NCBI GenBank assembly: GCA_025966335.1
Contig: JAICRS010000024.1
Span: 1 to 18,941, forward strand
DNA: 18,941 nt
Direction: 5' to 3'
Origin: Nocardioidaceae bacterium
GTDB lineage: Bacteria > Actinomycetota > Actinomycetes > Propionibacteriales > Nocardioidaceae
Below are positions 15,840-18,941 of this stretch, one piece after another. The notes beneath the pieces are model-generated. The model worked only from the letters and a program-made list of their open reading frames with translations. It was not told where the DNA came from and searched no databases. Every line of letters starts with the position of its first letter. Position 1 is the stretch's first letter. Made by a program: the position numbers and the translations under genes.

Positions 15840-16038
15840 GACGCGCCTTTTTCGCCGTTGAGGCGTGCTCTTTTCCCATTTCAGCCGTGACCTTTTCGCC
15901 TCATGCGCGACGACCTTCGTCAGGCGCCAGGCCTCGCCCCGAACTGAGATCCTGCGCGTTTCGACGGGAAATATTCCACGTCTGAAGGGTGAAAAAGGCG
16001 CGTTTCGACGGTGAAAAAGGCGCGTCTCAACGGGGAGG
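15828..16038. repeat. Mirrored array of 22-nt units between convergent genes
   Basis: Contiguous 22-nt units run forward at 15833-15854, 15855-15876 and 15877-15898, then in reverse at 15946-15967, 15968-15989, 15990-16011 and 16012-16033. A poorer forward copy may lie at 15899-15920. Read toward the centre, a unit begins CCGTYGA, has the core ACGCGCC and ends in a T-run (TTTTTC). The outermost 26 nt (15828-15853 and 16013-16038) are perfect inverted copies. The centre (about 15899-15945) shows no clear unit. The array covers the whole ftsY-tetR intergenic space and reaches into both coding ends. It could serve as a two-way transcription terminator or mRNA 3' end structure, or be a dispersed intergenic repeat. 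No spacers, transposase or coding sequence is present. Confidence 0.85.
15828..16038. terminator. Possible bidirectional termination region for ftsY and tetR
   Basis: The region sits between convergent genes. The 26-bp arms can pair in RNA from either strand, and T-runs (CTTTTTC, CTCTTTTCC, CCTTTTCG) follow each unit in each reading direction. The loop between the outer arms is long (159 nt), so this is not a standard compact terminator. The function is inferred. Confidence 0.4.
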
Positions 16039-16656
16039 GGAGGGGGCGTGGATGCCGTTGAGGGTGAAGTCGACGAGCATCTCCACGTCGTCGACGGTGG
16101 GCATGGGTCGGTTCGTGATCGCCCGCGCCGCGAGCAGTCCGCCCAGCCACTGGACCGTGGCCAGCAGGTCGATGTCGTCGCGGACCTCGCCACGCGCGAT
16201 CGCGCGCTCGTACATCCGGCACGCCTGGTCCTCGGCGCGCTCGGTGGACGCCCGGTACAGCGCCGCGATCCGCGGGTCGCGGACCGACTCGGCGATCGAC
16301 ATCCGTAGGTAGGCCTGACCGGCTGGGGAGTTCACGAAGCCGAGCACGTTGCGGAAGCTCTCGACCAGGTCGGAGCGGATAGCCCCGGTGTCGGGGTCGG
16401 GGATCTCCGCGGAGTAGATCTCCTGCATCGCCGCGACCGCGAGGTCCTCCTTCGAGGGCCATCGCCGGTAGACCGTCGCCTTGCCGACGCCCGCCCGCGC
16501 CGCCACGTCGTCGACGGTCATCTTGTCGAAGCCACGCTCCAGCATCAGCTCGGCGGCCGCCTCGGTGATCCTGGTGTCCGTCTCCGGGTTGCGGGGGCGA
16601 CCACGGCCGCGCCGTACCGGGGCCTCGGATGCGTGCGTTTCCACGACGTTCGTCAT
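16027..16656 (-). CDS. TetR/AcrR family transcriptional regulator
   Basis: This is the only minus-strand gene. From the ATG at 16656 it is 209 residues. A basic RGRGRPRNPETD tail precedes a TetR helix-turn-helix at about 28-75 (MTVDDVAARAGVGKATVYRR, then WPSKEDLA). The C-terminal ligand/dimer domain resembles the TetR_C_11 type. An upstream ATG at 16719 would add 21 residues, but that stretch holds direct repeats that look like control DNA. It is divergent from amtB-glnK-glnD; Corynebacterium AmtR, a TetR-family protein, controls that operon, but the sequence gives no direct evidence of orthology. The last codons and stop lie in the mirrored repeat. The ligand is unknown. Confidence 0.9.
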   Translation of the reverse strand: MTNVVETHASEAPVRRGRGRPRNPETDTRITEAAAELMLERGFDKMTVDDVAARAGVGKATVYRRWPSKEDLAVAAMQEIYSAEIPDPDTGAIRSDLVESFRNVLGFVNSPAGQAYLRMSIAESVRDPRIAALYRASTERAEDQACRMYERAIARGEVRDDIDLLATVQWLGGLLAARAITNRPMPTVDDVEMLVDFTLNGIHAPSPPR

Positions 16657-16664
16657 GAAACTAA

Positions 16665-16686
16665 CGATACGGGCAGTTCCGATACG
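16665..16686. promoter_or_regulatory. Direct repeats next to the TetR start (candidate operator)
   Basis: CGATACG occurs at 16665-16671 and 16680-16686, 15 nt start to start, just upstream of the TetR ATG; a related GTACGG lies at 16701-16706. TetR regulators often bind beside their own start. Most TetR operators are inverted rather than direct repeats, so this is tentative. Confidence 0.35.
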
Positions 16687-16745
16687 AATCCACGCTTCAG
16701 GTACGGAAATGCGGTTCATCCGGTCGTAACACGCCGGGCGATCTC

Positions 16746-16783
16746 GTCACCGCTGCGCAACAAGACGAGTCGTCCGGCGAAAC
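16746..16783 (+). promoter_or_regulatory. GlnR-like box array upstream of amtB
   Basis: GTCAC (16746-16750), GCAAC (16757-16761) and GAAAC (16779-16783) sit on an exact 11-nt pitch. They fit three positions of the actinobacterial GlnR pattern gTnAC-n6-GaAAC-n6-gTnAC-n6-GaAAC. The third position (AGTCG, 16768-16772) does not match. Location about 100 nt before amtB and the target genes fit nitrogen control. Confidence 0.4.
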
Positions 16784-16811
16784 GTCGCCCGGCCAGAGTC
16801 GTGGCTCACCG

Positions 16812-16853
16812 GGGTACGTCGGGCCGGCCACTGTCGTCCGGCCCGACGCACCC
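16812..16853 (+). other. Strong hairpin in the amtB leader
   Basis: CGTCGGGCCGG (16817-16827) and CCGGCCCGACG (16838-16848) are perfect 11-bp complements around a 10-nt loop. After one A/C mismatch the stem continues with GGGT (16812-16815) against ACCC (16850-16853). It ends 29 nt before the amtB ATG. No T-run follows, so it is not an intrinsic terminator. It may be a leader structure, attenuator or operator. Confidence 0.6.
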
Positions 16854-16882
16854 TCCCGTGACACGACACGAGGTTGAGGAAC

Positions 16883-18226
16883 ATGACCAACACCGGCGAC
16901 ACCGCCTGGGTGCTCACATCGGCAGCGCTGGTGCTGTTGATGACACCCGGGCTCGCTCTCTTCTACGGCGGCATGGTCCGCTCCAAGAGCGTGCTGAACA
17001 TGATGATGATGAGCTTCGGGGCGCTCGCGCTGATCAGCGTGCTGTGGGTGCTCTACGGCTACTCGATGGCGTTCGGCGACGACGTGGGACTCGGCCTGCT
17101 CGGCGACCCGACCCAGTACCTCGGGCTGGACGGCCTGATGGCAGACGTCACCGGCGAGGCCGGCGGACTACCGCCGATGGCCTTCGTCGGTTTCCAGGCG
17201 GTCTTCGCGATCATCACGGTCGCCCTGATCTCCGGGGCCATCGCCGACCGCGCCAGGTTCGGCACCTGGATGGTGTTCGCGGGCGTGTGGGCCACGCTTG
17301 TCTACTTCCCCGTCGCGCACTGGGTGTTCGACTTCTCCGCCGGAGAGCACGTCGGCGGCTGGATCGCCAACGACCTGGCCGCGATCGACTTCGCGGGCGG
17401 GACCGCGGTGCACATCAACGCCGGCGCCGCGGGGCTCGCGCTCGCGCTGGTGCTCGGCCGGCGCACCGGCTTCGGCAAGGAGGCGATCCGTCCGCACAAC
17501 CTCCCGCTGGTGATGCTCGGTGCCGGGCTGCTCTGGTTCGGCTGGTTCGGCTTCAACGCCGGCTCCGCCCTCGCCGCGAACAACCTGGCGGCGGTCGCCT
17601 GGGTGAACACGCTGGTCGCCACCGCGGCGGCCTCGCTCGGCTGGCTGCTGGTCGAACGGCTCCGGGACGGGCACGCCACCTCCCTCGGCGGCGCGTCCGG
17701 GGTGGTCGCCGGCCTGGTCGCGATCACCCCCGCCTGCTCGGCGCTGTCCCCGGTCGGCTCGATCGGGCTCGGCCTGGTCGCCGGCGGGCTCTGCGCGCTG
17801 GCGGTCGGTCTGAAGTACCGGCTGGGGTACGACGACTCGCTCGATGTCGTGGGCGTACACCTCGTCGGTGGACTGGTCGGGACCATCGGCGTCGGGTTCC
17901 TGGCCACGGCGGCCGCCCCGGCGGGGATCGACGGGCTGTTCTACGGCGGCGGCGTCGACCAGCTGTGGCGGCAGGTGGTCGGTGCCCTGGTGGTGCTGGT
18001 CGTCTCCTTCACGGCCACCTACCTGATCGGAACTGCCCTTGAGAAGACGATCGGCTTCCGCGTCGACGAGGACCACGAGGTGGCCGGCATCGACCTGGTC
18101 ACGCACGCCGAGACGGCGTACGACCTGCACTCCACCTCCAGCAGTCGCAGCAGCTCACCCGGGGCGGTCGCCGCGGCCGGACGGGACCGGGCAGACGAAG
18201 CCAGCGAGAGGAAGGTGAAGGCATGA
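16883..18226 (+). CDS. amtB: ammonium transporter (Amt family channel)
   Basis: Amt proteins are trimeric membrane channels that import ammonium when nitrogen is scarce. The 447-residue protein shows about 11 hydrophobic helices, the signature DFAGGTAVHINAGAAG with D169 and pore H177, the second pore histidine H326 (VGVHLVGGLVG), and gate phenylalanines near F104/F108 and F224. The C-terminal helix (GFRVDEDHEVAGIDLVTHAE) is the segment that contacts PII protein in relatives; it is extended by a Ser/Arg-rich low-complexity tail (418-447). The ATG at 16883 with GAGG 10-13 nt upstream was preferred over a TTG at 16874. It overlaps glnK by 4 nt. Confidence 0.96.
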   Translation: MTNTGDTAWVLTSAALVLLMTPGLALFYGGMVRSKSVLNMMMMSFGALALISVLWVLYGYSMAFGDDVGLGLLGDPTQYLGLDGLMADVTGEAGGLPPMAFVGFQAVFAIITVALISGAIADRARFGTWMVFAGVWATLVYFPVAHWVFDFSAGEHVGGWIANDLAAIDFAGGTAVHINAGAAGLALALVLGRRTGFGKEAIRPHNLPLVMLGAGLLWFGWFGFNAGSALAANNLAAVAWVNTLVATAAASLGWLLVERLRDGHATSLGGASGVVAGLVAITPACSALSPVGSIGLGLVAGGLCALAVGLKYRLGYDDSLDVVGVHLVGGLVGTIGVGFLATAAAPAGIDGLFYGGGVDQLWRQVVGALVVLVVSFTATYLIGTALEKTIGFRVDEDHEVAGIDLVTHAETAYDLHSTSSSRSSSPGAVAAAGRDRADEASERKVKA

Positions 18227-18561
18227 AGCTCGTCACCGCGGTGATCAAGCCGCACAAGTGGGACGAGGTCCGCGAGGCGCTGGAGACGTTCGGTGTCACC
18301 GGGATGACCGTCAGCGAGGTCAGCGGCTACGGCCGGCAGAAGGGACACACCGAGGTGTATCGCGGCGCCGAGTACGACATCGCTCTGGTGCCGAAGATCC
18401 GGATCGAGATCGTCGTGGACGACCCGGACGCCGACGACGTGGTCGGCATCATCGTGAAGTCGGCGCAGACCGGCCGGATCGGCGACGGCAAGGTGTGGGT
18501 GGTGCCGGTCGACGGGGTGGTCCGGGTGCGCACCGGGGACCGCGACGAGGCAGCGCTCTGA
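18223..18561 (+). CDS. glnK: nitrogen regulatory protein PII (GlnK/GlnB)
   Basis: PII senses 2-oxoglutarate and ATP/ADP and blocks the ammonium channel when nitrogen is plentiful. The 112-residue protein has the T-loop GYGRQKGHTEVYRGAEYD with Tyr51, the residue uridylylated or, in actinobacteria, adenylylated by GlnD. It also has the C-terminal signature TGRIGDGKVWV (83-93), with K90. The ATG overlaps the amtB stop (ATGA), so the two are translationally coupled. The name glnK is chosen for linkage to amtB; glnB would be equally valid. Confidence 0.96.
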   Translation: MKLVTAVIKPHKWDEVREALETFGVTGMTVSEVSGYGRQKGHTEVYRGAEYDIALVPKIRIEIVVDDPDADDVVGIIVKSAQTGRIGDGKVWVVPVDGVVRVRTGDRDEAAL

Positions 18562-18568
18562 CCACACC

Positions 18569-18941
18569 GTGACCGCCGCGGAGAGGAAGCAGCGCACGGA
18601 CGCCGCCGACGCCTTGTGCGCGGCGGCGTTCGCCGCTGCCGTGACCGATCCGGATCCGCCGGGCCTGGCGCTGGTCGCGGTCGGTGGCTACGGGCGCGGC
18701 GAGCTCGCGCAGTTCAGTGACCTCGACGTGGTCCTGGTCCACGACGAGGACGTGGAGGTGGGCGAGGTGGCGACCTGCCTCTGGTACCCGCTGTGGGACT
18801 CCAATACCACGGTCGACCACGCGGTGCGGTCGATGTCACAGGTGACCACCGCTGCTGAGGACGACCTGCGGGTGGCGCTCGGTCTGCTCGACGCCCGGCA
18901 TCTCGCAGGCGACCCGTCGCTGACCTTGCGCCTGCGCACCA
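18569..18941 (+). CDS. glnD: [protein-PII] uridylyl/adenylyltransferase GlnD, N-terminal part
   Basis: The frame opens at GTG 18569, 7 nt after glnK, and runs off the right edge without a stop, so only about 124 codons are seen. The nucleotidyltransferase motif GGYGRGELAQFSDLD (39-53), with metal ligands D51 and D53, is followed by LWYPLWDS and DHAVRSMSQVTTAAEDDLRV, both typical of GlnD. The N-terminus is short (about 38 residues before the motif). The enzyme modifies PII Tyr51 under nitrogen limitation; its HD and ACT domains would lie beyond the window. No good ribosome binding site is seen, so translation is probably coupled to glnK. Confidence 0.93.
   Translation, partial: MTAAERKQRTDAADALCAAAFAAAVTDPDPPGLALVAVGGYGRGELAQFSDLDVVLVHDEDVEVGEVATCLWYPLWDSNTTVDHAVRSMSQVTTAAEDDLRVALGLLDARHLAGDPSLTLRLRT

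Noticed and set aside
15833..16033. CRISPR array
   Set aside because: Units are 22 nt and contiguous with no unique spacers, they reverse orientation at the centre, and no cas genes are in the window.
15828..16038. Insertion sequence or MITE with terminal inverted repeats
   Set aside because: No transposase, and no target-site duplication could be recognised outside the 26-bp arms; the internal 22-nt tandem structure is not typical of a MITE. It cannot be fully excluded.

Overview
The window is about 19 kb of high-GC (roughly 70 %) actinobacterial DNA. Gene content, GTG-rich starts, 4-nt stop/start overlaps and protein sequence feel suggest a Nocardioides-like member of the Propionibacteriales; the genus is inferred from protein resemblance, not from a marker gene. 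Gene order follows the conserved actinobacterial block also seen in mycobacteria and Streptomyces: DAK/FakA-like - recG - rsmD - coaD - sepIVA-like - yceD (DUF177) - rpmF - rnc - mutM - smc - ftsY - amtB - glnB/glnK - glnD. Every gene is on the + strand except one TetR regulator.

Region 1 (1-6921) is a dense housekeeping run: fatty-acid-kinase-like tail, replication-fork helicase RecG, 16S rRNA methyltransferase RsmD, CoA biosynthesis CoaD, a DivIVA-like septal coiled-coil protein, DUF177 plus ribosomal protein L32, RNase III and formamidopyrimidine-DNA glycosylase. Spacing is short, with a likely internal promoter before yceD.

Region 2 (6922-10196) interrupts the core between mutM and smc. 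It holds a DUF3140 protein, a 67-aa coiled-coil protein with a strong promoter and ribosome binding site, an exported LVIVD-type beta-propeller with a C-terminal membrane anchor, and a tandem GNAT acetyltransferase.

Region 3 (10308-15839) holds smc, translationally coupled to a hotdog thioesterase that ends in a hairpin terminator whose loop contains the stop codon, then a 60-aa membrane peptide and ftsY, the SRP receptor.

Region 4 (15828-16038) is the most unusual stretch: between convergent ftsY and tetR lies a mirrored array of 22-nt units whose outer copies form a 26-bp perfect inverted repeat. This repeat supplies the last codons and the stop codon of both flanking genes.

Region 5 (16027-18941) is nitrogen control: a divergent TetR regulator, a 226-bp control region with GlnR-like boxes, direct repeats and a strong leader hairpin, then the amtB-glnK-glnD operon (ammonium channel, PII signal protein, PII uridylyl/adenylyltransferase), with glnD cut off by the window end. 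No tRNA, rRNA, CRISPR or insertion sequence was seen, and no gene-free stretch exceeds 300 bases.
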